32,927 nucleotides of DNA from Eubacteriales bacterium (GTDB lineage Bacteria > Bacillota > Clostridia > Saccharofermentanales > UBA5734). The stretch lies in NCBI GenBank assembly GCA_028684955.1, contig JAQUEY010000013.1, forward strand, positions 1-32,927. Reading direction: 5' to 3'. Below are positions 1-8,062 of this stretch, piece after piece. The notes below the pieces were generated by a model. It worked only from the letters and a program-made list of their open reading frames with translations. It did not search any database and was not told the DNA's origin. Position 1 is the first letter of the stretch. The number at the start of each line of letters is the position of its first letter. The position numbers were made by a program, and so were the translations under genes.

Positions 1-16
1 CAAACTCTCAAATAAA
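1..16 (-). rRNA. rrs: 16S rRNA, 5' end only (runs off the left edge)
   Basis: Read on the minus strand, bases 16 to 1 give TTTATTTGAGAGTTTG. This matches the conserved start of bacterial 16S rRNA, which continues GATCCTGGCTCAG in Firmicutes. Only about 16 bases are in the window. The identification is strengthened by a strong promoter and an rRNA-type leader directly upstream on the same strand. The exact mature 5' end is inferred from Bacillus-type 16S genes. Confidence 0.8.
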
Positions 17-153
17 TTTTTATCTGAGAGCCATTTGGCTCTTTGATTACTCTTAAACTCAATTCCTAAGAATTGATAAAGGCTCGTCTTTGTCTGTCTG
101 CATTGTTCAATTTTCAAGGTCCGTGCGCCGCGTTTCGCTCAAGGCGCTTTGCT
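17..153 (-). other. rRNA operon leader with antitermination/processing elements
   Basis: This is the untranslated leader between the rRNA promoter and the 16S start, read on the minus strand. It contains CCTTGAAAATTGAACAATG (102-120), an element of the type found in Firmicutes rRNA leaders and spacers and resembling the boxA region. Two short hairpins lie nearer the 16S: AGAGCC/GGCTCT at 27-42 with a 4-nt loop, and AATTC/GAATT at 61-74 with a 4-nt loop. They may belong to the RNase III processing stem. No protein-coding gene is supported here. Confidence 0.65.
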
Positions 154-182
154 ATAGTACCACCCGTCTTTTGGGTTGTCAA
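154..182 (-). promoter_or_regulatory. rRNA operon promoter
   Basis: On the minus strand there is a perfect -35 box TTGACA (177-182), a 17-bp spacer and a -10 box TACTAT (154-159). Upstream (183-215) are A/T tracts that could act as an UP element. The strength and position, about 140 bp before the 16S start, fit a stable-RNA promoter. Confidence 0.85.
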
Positions 183-439
183 CACTCTTTTTTCAAAGTT
201 TCCAAAACTTTTTGCAGCTGCCCGAAATCGCCCCGCTGCACCAGGAAAACACGGAAATCCTATTAAGACACTATATGAATAATTTTCGACTGGGTTTGTC
301 ATTTTCAAATATATTTATTGATCTTTATATGCATTTCAGCTGCTATTTTAGCTGATAATTGCTTTGACTCTGTTGACAAATTAAGCTGACACCCAGATGA
401 TAGATCTATAGATGACTCTTGTAAGAAGGGGTAAGAACG
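183..439. other. intergenic region between the divergent rRNA promoter and the AraC-type gene
   Basis: No gene is supported. The left part carries the A/T tracts upstream of the rRNA promoter. The right part has a possible promoter for the AraC-type gene: TTGACA at 373-378, then a weak GATGAT at 396-401 after 17 bp. A perfect 10-bp palindrome, ATCTATAGAT, lies at 404-413, just downstream of the -10 and before the ribosome binding site AAGAAGGGG (423-431). It could be an operator for autoregulation, which is an inference. Confidence 0.45.
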
Positions 440-1276
440 ATGACTTCGATCCTTTTTCCATTAAACTTGTTGACCGGAAATGAAAGTGAGCGTCCTTATA
501 TCCTGGATGGACTGGCAACGGATTACATCATGCATAAAACGGTTCGCCAGGAAGCTAAACCAGGGTGTTTATGGTTGCTGACACGCAAAGGTTCTGGACA
601 GCTCTTTGCGGCTGGGCAACGGACAACTGTTTCCCAGGGTCAGGGCCTCTGGATCAATCCTGGCCAGACATACGAACTGACAGCCAACCCGGAAGGTTGG
701 ACGGTGGATTGGCTGGCTTTGTCTGGCAGCGGGCTGGACTGCCTGATGCAGACAAACCCGGAACTCAGCCAGCCGACGGTCTTCCATTTGGCCGATGATG
801 CAGCCATGCACGATTATTTTATAGCTATCTTGGAACAAGGGCCGGACTATTCCCGTTCTGCCTATGATCGTTATTCCATGGAGGCTTACTCTTGTGTCTT
901 GCAAATCCTCCAGCAGATCCGGACCGACACCGGCTCGGGTCGCGGGAACCGGGAACAGCGTTTGAAGCCTGTCCTCGACTACATCACTGAGCATTTCCGT
1001 GAATCGATCACCTTGGATGTCTTGTCCCAGGTCATGGGTGTCACACCCCAGCATCTGTGCACGGTTTTCCGGAAACTGATGGGGCTTAGAATTTTCGAGT
1101 ACATCAACCAGATCCGGATCCAGGCTAGCAAAGCTGACCTGATCAGCGTTCCAGACAAATCTGTCAAGGCGGTCGCCAATGACTGTGGTTTCGACGATGT
1201 CAGCTATTTCTGTTCGATCTTCAAACGTTTTGAGAAAGTCACCCCCGGAGATTTCCGCAAACTGTATCACGTTTGA
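440..1276 (+). CDS. AraC-family transcriptional regulator
   Basis: The protein is 278 residues, the usual size of a two-domain AraC/XylS regulator. Residues about 20-130 look like the cupin-type ligand-binding domain. Residues about 175-275 hold the two helix-turn-helix motifs. The first is around SITLDVLSQVMGVTPQHLC. The second, around VKAVANDCGFDDVSYFCSIF, ends with the family signature KVTPGDFRK. The ATG at 440 has AAGGGG about 10 bases upstream. The gene stands alone between an rRNA operon and ppdK, so context gives no hint of the ligand. Such proteins usually control sugar-use genes, but no target is visible here, and autoregulation through the palindrome at 404-413 is only a guess. Confidence 0.9.
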   Translation: MTSILFPLNLLTGNESERPYILDGLATDYIMHKTVRQEAKPGCLWLLTRKGSGQLFAAGQRTTVSQGQGLWINPGQTYELTANPEGWTVDWLALSGSGLDCLMQTNPELSQPTVFHLADDAAMHDYFIAILEQGPDYSRSAYDRYSMEAYSCVLQILQQIRTDTGSGRGNREQRLKPVLDYITEHFRESITLDVLSQVMGVTPQHLCTVFRKLMGLRIFEYINQIRIQASKADLISVPDKSVKAVANDCGFDDVSYFCSIFKRFEKVTPGDFRKLYHV

Positions 1277-1297
1277 TCACCGCACACAGCACCAACG

Positions 1298-1333
1298 AAA
1301 AGGGAGCCTCTCCACTGGAGTGGCTCCCTTTTT
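1298..1333. terminator. bidirectional intrinsic terminator between araC-type gene and ppdK
   Basis: The arms AAAGGGAGCC (1299-1308) and GGCTCCCTTT (1322-1331) pair, and an inner CTCC/GGAG pair extends the stem around a 3-nt loop. A T-run follows on the plus strand and an A-run precedes the left arm, so the hairpin can stop transcription of both convergent genes. Confidence 0.9.
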
Positions 1334-1360
1334 CATGTTTCATGTCAGGAAAGGCGGACG

Positions 1361-4000
1361 TTACTTCTGGCCGAGGGTGTCGCCGCCGGCGATGGCTGCC
1401 TGGGCAGCAGCGAGGCGGGCGATCGGCACGCGGAACGGTGAGCAGGAGACATACGAGAATCCGAGCGAATGGCAGAAAGCGATCGAGGCCGGATCACCAC
1501 CATGCTCACCGCAGATGCCGAGCTTGATGTTCGGGCGGGTGGCACGGCCATAGTCGCTGGCGATCTTCATCAGCTTACCAACACCATTGATGTCGAGGCG
1601 GGCGGTCGGATCGCTTTCGAAGATCTTGACCCGGTAGTAAGCGTCGAGGATCTTGCCTGCATCATCACGGGACAGGCCGTAGGTCATCTGGGTCAGGTCG
1701 TTGGTGCCAAAGCTGAAAAACTCGGCTTCGGTGGCGATTTCGTCCGCGGTCAGCGCGGCGCGCGGGATCTCGATCATGGTGCCGACCTGGTACTTGAGGT
1801 CGACTCCGGACTCGGCGATGACCAGGTCTGCGGTGCGGACGATGATGTTCTTGACGAATTTCAATTCCTTGACGTCACAGACGAGCGGGATCATGATCTC
1901 CGGCGTAATGTTGAGGCCTTCTTTATTGACCGCGATGGCCGCTTCGATGATCGCCCGGGTCTGGATCTCGGCGATTTCCGGATAGGTGACGGCCAGGCGG
2001 CAGCCGCGGTGGCCCATCATCGGGTTGAGCTCGTGCAGGTCGTTGATGATGTTGGTGAGCTGTTCACTGCTGATGCCGAGGGCCTGGGCCAGTTCGGCGA
2101 TTTCATCTGCCTCGTGGGGCAGGAATTCGTGCAGCGGCGGATCGAGGAGGCGGATGGTGACCGGTTTGCCCTTCATGGTCTTGAAAATGCCGGCGAAATC
2201 TTCACGCTGCATCGGCAGGATCTTCTCGAGCGCCGTGCGACGGGCATCTTCGGTCTTGGCAACGATCATCTGGCGGAAGGCGAAAATGCGGTCCGGTTCG
2301 AAGAACATGTGCTCGGTCCGGCACAGGCCGATGCCTTCGGCACCGAGGGAGACCGCAACTTGGGAATCCTTGACAGTGTCGGCATTGGTGCGGACCTTGA
2401 GGGTGCGGACTTCGTCCGCCCATTCCATGATCGTGGCAAAATCACCGGAGAGGCTGGCTTCCTCGGTCTTGATCGCACCGGCATAAACGGCACCGGTGGA
2501 ACCATCGAGGGAGATCCAGTCGCCTTCGTTGAAGCGGGTCCCATCGGCGACCAGGAAATATTTCTCACTCTCGCGGATCGACAATTCGGAACATCCGGAG
2601 ACGCAGCATTTGCCCATGCCACGGGCAACAACAGCGGCGTGGGAGGTCATGCCACCACGGCCGGTCAGGATGCCCTGCGAGACATTCATGCCCTGGATGT
2701 CTTCCGGGGAGGTCTCAAGGCGGACCAGAATGACCTTTTCACCGCGCTCGGAGGCGGCGGTGGCGTCATCGGCATTGAAATAGACCTGGCCGCTGGCGGC
2801 ACCGGGGGATGCCGGCAGGCCCTTGGCGACTGTTTTGCCAGCTTTGAGAGCAGCAGGTTCGAACGTCGGATGCAGCAGGGCGTCTAGCTGTTTGGGATCG
2901 ATCTTGAGGAGGGCTTCTTTTTTGTCGATCATGCCTTCGGCGACGAGGTCGACGGCCACCTTGAGGGCGGCAGCGGCGGTGCGCTTGCCGTTGCGGGTCT
3001 GGAGCATGAACAGCTTGCCGCGCTCGATCGTGAATTCCATGTCCTGCATGTCACGGTAGTGGCGCTCGAGTTTTTCAGCAATCGCTACGAACTGGTCATA
3101 GACTTCCGGCATGACTTCCTTCAACTGGTCGATCGTCTGCGGGGTGCGGATGCCGGCGACGACGTCCTCGCCCTGGGCATTCATCAGGAATTCGCCATAG
3201 AGCTTCTTCTCGCCCGTGGCCGGGTTTCTCGTGAAGGCGACGCCGGTGCCCGAGGTCTCGCCCATGTTGCCATAGACCATTTCCTGGACGTTGACGGCAG
3301 TGCCCCAGTCGCCCGGGATGTCGTTCATGCGGCGGTAGATGATCGCGCGGTCATTGTTCCAGGAGCGGAAGACGGCCTTGACGGACTCGATCAGCTGTTC
3401 GCGCGGATCCTGCGGGAAGCCAACTCCCTTGTGTTCCTTATAGAGGGCCTTGAAGCGGGCGACGACTTCTTTCATCGCGTCGGCATCGAGGTCGGTATCT
3501 AACTTGGCACCGACTTCTTCTTTGACGGCATCAAGCACGTGTTCGAATTTGATTTTTTCGATCTCCATGACGACGTCGCTGAACATCGCGATGAAGCGGC
3601 GATAGCTGTCATAGGCGAAGCGCGGGTTGCCGGTCAGGGCTGCCAGGCCTTCGACGACTTCGTCATTGAGACCAAGGTTCAAAATGGTGTCCATCATGCC
3701 AGGCATCGAGGCCCGGGCACCCGAGCGGACGGAGACCAGGTATGGGTCCTTCGGATCGCCGAACGTCTTGCCGATTTCGGCTTCGGTCTTGGCCAGGGTG
3801 GCGAAAATTTCATCTTCGATGTCCTGGGCAATTTTCTCCCCGTCGTCATAATAACGGGTGCAGGCTTCGGTTGTGATCGTGAAGCCGCGCGGAACGGGCA
3901 GGCCCAGGCCGGTCATTTCCGCCAGGTTGGCGCCCTTGCCGCCGAGAAGGTTTTTCATCTTGGCGTTGCCTTCAGCGAACTGATAGACATACTTGGTCAT
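1361..4000 (-). CDS. ppdK: pyruvate, phosphate dikinase
   Basis: The enzyme interconverts pyruvate + ATP + Pi and PEP + AMP + PPi. In anaerobes it often runs in the glycolytic, ATP-forming direction. The 879 residues match the bacterial family (about 875). The order is an ATP-grasp nucleotide-binding domain (about 1-340, with GGKGANLAEM near the start), a swivelling phosphohistidine domain with GGMTSHAAVVARG, whose catalytic His is residue 454, and a C-terminal TIM-barrel PEP/pyruvate domain (about 515-870) containing ICGEHGGDPASIAF and a Cys in YVSCSPFRVP. The ATG is preceded by AAGGAGG at 8-9 bases. The gene is monocistronic, with its own promoter (4093-4121) and a shared terminator (1298-1333). 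No PPDK regulatory protein gene is adjacent. Confidence 0.98.
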   Translation of the reverse strand: MTKYVYQFAEGNAKMKNLLGGKGANLAEMTGLGLPVPRGFTITTEACTRYYDDGEKIAQDIEDEIFATLAKTEAEIGKTFGDPKDPYLVSVRSGARASMPGMMDTILNLGLNDEVVEGLAALTGNPRFAYDSYRRFIAMFSDVVMEIEKIKFEHVLDAVKEEVGAKLDTDLDADAMKEVVARFKALYKEHKGVGFPQDPREQLIESVKAVFRSWNNDRAIIYRRMNDIPGDWGTAVNVQEMVYGNMGETSGTGVAFTRNPATGEKKLYGEFLMNAQGEDVVAGIRTPQTIDQLKEVMPEVYDQFVAIAEKLERHYRDMQDMEFTIERGKLFMLQTRNGKRTAAAALKVAVDLVAEGMIDKKEALLKIDPKQLDALLHPTFEPAALKAGKTVAKGLPASPGAASGQVYFNADDATAASERGEKVILVRLETSPEDIQGMNVSQGILTGRGGMTSHAAVVARGMGKCCVSGCSELSIRESEKYFLVADGTRFNEGDWISLDGSTGAVYAGAIKTEEASLSGDFATIMEWADEVRTLKVRTNADTVKDSQVAVSLGAEGIGLCRTEHMFFEPDRIFAFRQMIVAKTEDARRTALEKILPMQREDFAGIFKTMKGKPVTIRLLDPPLHEFLPHEADEIAELAQALGISSEQLTNIINDLHELNPMMGHRGCRLAVTYPEIAEIQTRAIIEAAIAVNKEGLNITPEIMIPLVCDVKELKFVKNIIVRTADLVIAESGVDLKYQVGTMIEIPRAALTADEIATEAEFFSFGTNDLTQMTYGLSRDDAGKILDAYYRVKIFESDPTARLDINGVGKLMKIASDYGRATRPNIKLGICGEHGGDPASIAFCHSLGFSYVSCSPFRVPIARLAAAQAAIAGGDTLGQK

Positions 4001-4092
4001 GGTCTCTATTCCTCCTTGTCATCTGCCAGGATTTGCAGCTGGCAGGCCGTGATGCAGTGCGCCGGCAAGTTTTGGAGCACGATAGCGGTAGT

Positions 4093-4121
4093 AGTATAGC
4101 ACTTTCCCAAAGCTTGCAACC
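4093..4121 (-). promoter_or_regulatory. probable ppdK promoter (extended -10)
   Basis: On the minus strand, TGCTATACT (4093-4101) is an extended -10. At 17 bp upstream lies a weak -35, GGTTGC (4116-4121). It sits about 90 bp before the ppdK start and is the best promoter-like site in the gap. Confidence 0.6.
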
Positions 4122-4230
4122 AATCAACTTGACTTTTTTGGCAGATAAAACAAAGTCTGTCAGCCATTTCGATACTGACAGCAAGATCTGGACAGGTCAT
4201 CGTACAAGATCCGTTGCGTTCCCAATCCAT

Positions 4231-4272
4231 AAAAAACCCGGCCTGGAATCGGAATATCCTTTCCAGGCCGGG
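4231..4272 (-). terminator. intrinsic terminator after glyS
   Basis: On the minus strand a 12-bp perfect stem, CCCGGCCTGGAA (4272-4261) with TTCCAGGCCGGG (4248-4237), is followed by six T. It lies about 37 bp past the glyS stop and ends the yicC-remA-gmk-rpoZ-glyS operon. Confidence 0.92.
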
Positions 4273-4308
4273 CCTCATGTGTGAACTTGAAGATGAAGAC
4301 TAAGCGGG

Positions 4309-5697
4309 TCAGATGAACTTATCAGAAAACCAAGCTTCGAGCTGATCGATTTTGACACGGACTTGCTGCATGGAGTCTCGTTCGCGAATCGTGACACTCT
4401 GGTCTTCAAGCGAATCAAAGTCGAACGTGACACAGTAGGGGGTGCCGATTTCGTCCTGGCGCCGGTAGCGTTTACCGATCGACTGACGATCGTCGAATTC
4501 GCAGAACCACTTCTTTGAGAGCTTGTGGTAGATCGGTTCGGCGGCTTCAGACAATTTGGCCGACAGGGGCAGGATGGCAACTTTGACTGGAGCCAAGGCT
4601 GGGGAAAAACGCAAAACGGTGCGAACATCACCGGGAGCGATTTCTTCTTCGTCGTAGGCTGAGCAAAGAAAGGCCAGGGCGACCCGGTCGGCACCGAGCG
4701 AGGGCTCGATGACATAGGGGATGTATTTCTGGTTGGTCGCCGGGTCAAAGTAGGAGAGATCCTCACGGGCGTGCTCAATATGCTGCTTGAGATCGTAATC
4801 GGTCCGATCGGCAACACCCCAGAGCTCACCCCAGCCGAACGGGAACTGGAATTCGAAGTCGGTCGTGGCCTTGGAATAGAAAGCCAGTTCTTCCTTGGCA
4901 TGGTCGCGGGTGCGGATTTCATCCGGTTTGAGGCCGAAATCAACCAGCCACTGGTAGCAGAAATTGCGCCAATAAGCAAACCACTCGAGGTCGGTCCCAG
5001 GTTCACAGAAAAATTCCAGTTCCATCTGTTCGAATTCACGCGTGCGGAACGTGAAGTTACCCGGCGTGATCTCGTTCCGGAACGATTTGCCGATCTGGCA
5101 GATGCCGAACGGGATCTTGCGCCGAGTGGTGCGCTGGACATTCTTGAAATTGACAAAAATACCTTGGGCGGTTTCAGGACGCAGATAAAGCTGGGTGCTG
5201 GTGTCTTCGGTAACGCCCTGGAAGGTCTTGAACATCAAGTTGAACTTGCGGACATCGGTGAAATTTTTGGCGCCACAAACCGGGCAGGCAACTTCTTTTT
5301 CCCGGATGTAGGTGACCAGCTGCTCATCATTCCAGCCATCGACAGCCAGGTCAATGCCATTGGCATGATTGAAATCTTCGATCAGCTTGTCGGCGCGGTG
5401 ACGGCTCTTGCATTGTTTGCAGTCGATCAGGGGGTCGGAAAAGCCGCCGACATGACCAGAAGCAACCCAGGCCTGGGGATTCATCAGGATCGCGCAGTCG
5501 ACTCCGACATTATGGGGGTTTTCCTGAACGAATTTCTGCCACCAGGCTGCTTTGACATTGTTTTTGAGGAGGACACCCAACGGACCGTAGTCCCAGGAAT
5601 TGGCCAGGCCACCATAGATCTCCGAACCAGGGAAAACAAATCCGCGGTTCTTGGCCAGGGCAACGATTTTGTCCATGGATTTTTCTGTCGCGAGCAC
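4309..5697 (-). CDS. glyS: glycyl-tRNA synthetase (single-chain, dimeric type)
   Basis: The enzyme charges tRNA-Gly. It is the class II alpha2 type, not the alpha2beta2 type. The 462-residue protein opens with the signature [17 protein letters not shown]. It has zinc-type Cys pairs at C93/C96 and C138/C141, class II motif 2 around [20 protein letters not shown], motif 3 [14 protein letters not shown] near residues 328-341, and a C-terminal anticodon-binding domain ending near [15 protein letters not shown]. The start is uncertain. GTG at 5697 has GGAGG 11 bases upstream, inside the end of rpoZ. An in-frame ATG at 5676 ([12 protein letters not shown]) fits the family N-terminus but has no visible ribosome binding site. 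It is the last gene of the operon and starts 6 bases after rpoZ, with no T-box leader seen. Confidence 0.97.
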   Translation of the reverse strand: MLATEKSMDKIVALAKNRGFVFPGSEIYGGLANSWDYGPLGVLLKNNVKAAWWQKFVQENPHNVGVDCAILMNPQAWVASGHVGGFSDPLIDCKQCKSRHRADKLIEDFNHANGIDLAVDGWNDEQLVTYIREKEVACPVCGAKNFTDVRKFNLMFKTFQGVTEDTSTQLYLRPETAQGIFVNFKNVQRTTRRKIPFGICQIGKSFRNEITPGNFTFRTREFEQMELEFFCEPGTDLEWFAYWRNFCYQWLVDFGLKPDEIRTRDHAKEELAFYSKATTDFEFQFPFGWGELWGVADRTDYDLKQHIEHAREDLSYFDPATNQKYIPYVIEPSLGADRVALAFLCSAYDEEEIAPGDVRTVLRFSPALAPVKVAILPLSAKLSEAAEPIYHKLSKKWFCEFDDRQSIGKRYRRQDEIGTPYCVTFDFDSLEDQSVTIRERDSMQQVRVKIDQLEAWFSDKFI

Positions 5698-5703
5698 GAT
5701 GCT

Positions 5704-6153
5704 TCAGTCCTCCGTTTCCACCAAGTCATCGGTTGTGTCTGACTCGGTTGTCTCTGCTTCATTTTGGGCTTCGATGTTTTTTTCGATTTCATCGACGATG
5801 ATCTTAGCATCACTTTCGTCGAACTCTTCTCCCGTACTGCCGACAATCTGGTCCAGTTCCTCGCGGATCGCTTCAGCCGAGCTGGCATTGAGTGCTGCAT
5901 TGCGGGCTGCCAGGCGGGCAGCTTCGATTTCCGGACGCAGCTGAATGTAGGGTGTCACATGGCCACGAACCAGCCGGACTGTGTCATTTGCGATCTCTTC
6001 ACAAGCCAGGGTGACCAGGTTCGGTGAATCAGAGTCGGTCAGGGGCTGGGCACCATCGACCAGCTGGCGGGCGCGTTTGGCCACAAGGATGGCCAGGGTG
6101 TAGCGGTTTTCAGCTTTTTTCAGCAATTCTTCCATGGGTGGTTTGACGAGCAT
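5704..6153 (-). CDS. rpoZ: RNA polymerase omega subunit with acidic C-terminal extension
   Basis: Omega helps assemble and stabilise the beta' subunit. The N-terminal part (about 1-70) has the family pattern, starting MLVKPPMEELLKKAENRYTL and followed by AILVAKRARQL. At 149 residues it is nearly twice the common length (about 70-90). The extra C-terminal 70 or so residues are very acidic (runs of E and D, ending DDLVETED) and look disordered. AAAGGAGG lies 7-8 bases before the ATG. The position directly after gmk is the usual one in Firmicutes, which supports the call. The tail has no recognised function. Confidence 0.93.
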   Translation of the reverse strand: MLVKPPMEELLKKAENRYTLAILVAKRARQLVDGAQPLTDSDSPNLVTLACEEIANDTVRLVRGHVTPYIQLRPEIEAARLAARNAALNASSAEAIREELDQIVGSTGEEFDESDAKIIVDEIEKNIEAQNEAETTESDTTDDLVETED

Positions 6154-6191
6154 CGTAAGTTCCTCCTTTAAAGTGAACCAGTCGTTGTGAG

Positions 6192-6812
6192 TCAGTGGCT
6201 GAGGACAAAGGATTCGACCCCTTTGAGCCTTTCGTAGCGGCAGTGTTCGGCATCCATGATCGCCAGGATGCGGTCGACGGTGGCGGTCAGTTCGTCATTG
6301 ATGACCACATAGTTGAAGAGATTGGCTTTGTTAATTTCGATCCGGCCTTTGAGCAGCCGTTGTTCGACAACTGAATCATCTTCGGTCCCGCGCTTGGTCA
6401 GGCGGCTGCGTAGCTCGGTCAGTGTCGGGGGCATCAGGAACATCATGACGACATCTGAATAATTTTCCATCACGGCCAGAGAGCCCGGCACAGTGATGTC
6501 CATCAGGACGTCACGCCCCTCATCGCGCATGGCTTCGAGTGGGGAGCGCGGCGTTCCGTAGTAATTGCCGCAATAGTTGTCATGTTCGAGGATCTCTCCT
6601 TCGACCAGAAGCTGATGGAATTGTTCGGGTGTCCGGAAATAATAGTGGATGCCTTCGATTTCTCCGGACCGGGGCGGGCGGGTCGTGATGGATATGGAGT
6701 GGGCCACTTGCGGCCGTCGCCTCCGGACCTCATCAATGACGGTCCCTTTGCCGACTCCGGATGGACCGGACAGGCAAAACAGCAGACCACGCTGCCTGGG
6801 CATCTCACTCAT
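6192..6812 (-). CDS. gmk: guanylate kinase
   Basis: The enzyme phosphorylates GMP (and dGMP) to GDP with ATP. The 206-residue protein has a P-loop GPSGVGKGT (residues 16-24), a GMP-binding region SITTRPPRSGEIEGIHYYF, and a lid-type segment around RLTKRGTEDD. The ATG at 6812 is chosen because AGGAGG lies 6 bases upstream and it overlaps the remA end by 8 bases (ATGAGTGA), typical of translational coupling. An earlier in-frame ATG at 6839 would lengthen the overlap and lacks a good site. It lies between remA and rpoZ, the usual Firmicutes order. Confidence 0.97.
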   Translation of the reverse strand: MSEMPRQRGLLFCLSGPSGVGKGTVIDEVRRRRPQVAHSISITTRPPRSGEIEGIHYYFRTPEQFHQLLVEGEILEHDNYCGNYYGTPRSPLEAMRDEGRDVLMDITVPGSLAVMENYSDVVMMFLMPPTLTELRSRLTKRGTEDDSVVEQRLLKGRIEINKANLFNYVVINDELTATVDRILAIMDAEHCRYERLKGVESFVLSH

Positions 6813-7059
6813 GGGTTTCCTCCTGCATGGCTTTTTCAATTTCTTCGACTGTCAAGGCCGACAAGACTAGATGGTCGCTGTCCATGACCAGAACGGAGCG
6901 GGTCTTGCGGCCCGATGTGGCATCGATCAGGACCGATCGATCGCGGGCATCCTGGATCAGGCGCTTGACGGGGGAACTGTCCGGGTTGACCACGGCAATG
7001 ATCCGGCTCAGGGCCACCAGGTTGGAAAACCCGATTTTGACGAAAACAGGCTGGTCCAT
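6805..7059 (-). CDS. remA: RemA-family (DUF370) DNA-binding regulator
   Basis: This 84-residue protein belongs to the DUF370/RemA family. In Bacillus subtilis RemA is a DNA-binding protein needed for expression of biofilm matrix and some osmoprotection genes. The family core is visible as VKIGFSNLVALSRIIAVVNP followed by SSPVKRLIQDARDRSVLIDA and the conserved TSGRKTRSVLVMDSDHL. AGAGGAG precedes the ATG. It sits between yicC and gmk, exactly as in many Firmicutes. Its targets here are unknown. Confidence 0.94.
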   Translation of the reverse strand: MDQPVFVKIGFSNLVALSRIIAVVNPDSSPVKRLIQDARDRSVLIDATSGRKTRSVLVMDSDHLVLSALTVEEIEKAMQEETHE

Positions 7060-7074
7060 GAAATCTCCTCTGGC

Positions 7075-7962
7075 CTACTCGATGTTCTGGATCTGTTCGC
7101 GGATTTTCTCCAGCTCGCTCTTCATCTCGACCACCTGCTGCACCAGCTCCAGGTCATTGGCTTTCGAACCGATGGTGTTGATTTCCCGGTTGATTTCCTG
7201 GAGCAGGAAATCGAGCTTTTTGCCGATGGCGCCTTCTTCGAGCAGGATCGAGGCCAGTTGGTGCAAATGGCTGTCCAGACGAACCAGCTCCTCATCAATT
7301 GCACATTTGTCTGCAAAGAGCAAGACCTCAGCGGCCAGGCGCTGTTCATCGTAGAATTTCCTGGACTGGTCATTGAGCAGCGATTCAACCCGTTCGCTCA
7401 GGCGCTGGCGGTATTCGGCAGGGACCAGGGGCGCACGGATGGCGACCTTTTCCTTAAGTTCGAGCAACCGGACCGCTTTGGCCTTGATGTCTGAGATGAG
7501 TTTGCTGCCTTCGTTGTGACGCATGGCCATCAAGTTGTCAATGGCCTGTTCGAGGGTGGCTTCCAGAAGTTTCCAGACACTCTCGGGGTCGATCTGGGCA
7601 GACTCGACCCGCAGCACATCATTGAAGCGGGCGATCTGGCTGGCTGACAGAGTTTCCGGTCCGGTGACCGTTTCGCTGATCTGGCGCAAGGCCTGGGCAT
7701 AGGCTTTGGCCAGGCCGAGGTCGCAATGAACGGAATAGGCAGATTCGCTGTTGTCCTCGAAATTGATCGACACATCGATTTTGCCCCGGGACAGGCGACG
7801 GCTGACCAGCTCGCGCGTCCTGGTCTCGAGCGACTGGAGCACCCGGCTCTGGCGGACCTGGATGTCACAGAAACGGTTGTTGATCGACTTGATTTCGACG
7901 GTCACCCGGCGATCATCCTGGATTGTTTCCCCACGGCCATAGCCGGTCATACTGTAGGCCAT
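7075..7962 (-). CDS. yicC: YicC/YloC-family protein (putative endoribonuclease)
   Basis: The start MAYSMTGYGRGE is the family signature. The C-terminal half ends with the conserved DUF1732 pattern FLLQEINREINTIGSKAND followed by a coiled-coil-like helix. At 295 residues it has the family length. E. coli YicC has been linked to endoribonuclease activity on small RNA targets, and the role in Clostridia is less clear. The ATG at 7962 is chosen over an upstream TTG (7974) because it has GAGGTGG directly before it and matches the family N-terminus. It is the first gene of the operon, 15 bases before remA. Confidence 0.93.
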   Translation of the reverse strand: MAYSMTGYGRGETIQDDRRVTVEIKSINNRFCDIQVRQSRVLQSLETRTRELVSRRLSRGKIDVSINFEDNSESAYSVHCDLGLAKAYAQALRQISETVTGPETLSASQIARFNDVLRVESAQIDPESVWKLLEATLEQAIDNLMAMRHNEGSKLISDIKAKAVRLLELKEKVAIRAPLVPAEYRQRLSERVESLLNDQSRKFYDEQRLAAEVLLFADKCAIDEELVRLDSHLHQLASILLEEGAIGKKLDFLLQEINREINTIGSKANDLELVQQVVEMKSELEKIREQIQNIE

Positions 7963-8012
7963 TTTCCACCTCAATCACGGTCATTGGAACTAGGTTCTGG
8001 GCAAGCTTTTCG

Positions 8013-8041
8013 ATTATATACCGGGTGTCAAATCCATGCAA
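8013..8041 (-). promoter_or_regulatory. promoter of the yicC-remA-gmk-rpoZ-glyS operon
   Basis: On the minus strand, TTGCAT (8036-8041), a 17-bp spacer and a perfect TATAAT (8013-8018) lie about 50 bp before the yicC start. This is one of the best sigma-A-type promoters in the window. Confidence 0.85.
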
Positions 8042-8062
8042 CTGGCGAAAACGGCTGAAAGC

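Larger units (their letters stand above)
4001..4308. other. intergenic region: ppdK promoter and glyS terminator
   Basis: This 308-bp gap contains the ppdK ribosome binding site and promoter and the glyS terminator (each listed separately). No gene is supported. A 90-codon open frame on the minus strand (4006-4278) runs through both the terminator and the promoter and is rejected. Confidence 0.7.

Noticed and set aside
73-308. Short open frames in both strands at the left edge
   Set aside because: They overlap the rRNA leader and promoter; no coding signals.
1469-2887. 472-codon open frame on the plus strand opposite ppdK
   Set aside because: It lies wholly inside the certain ppdK gene on the other strand. 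Long antisense frames are expected from GC-rich codon use; no ribosome binding site or family match was seen.
4006-4278. 90-codon minus-strand frame between glyS and ppdK
   Set aside because: It runs through the glyS terminator and the ppdK promoter and has no family resemblance.
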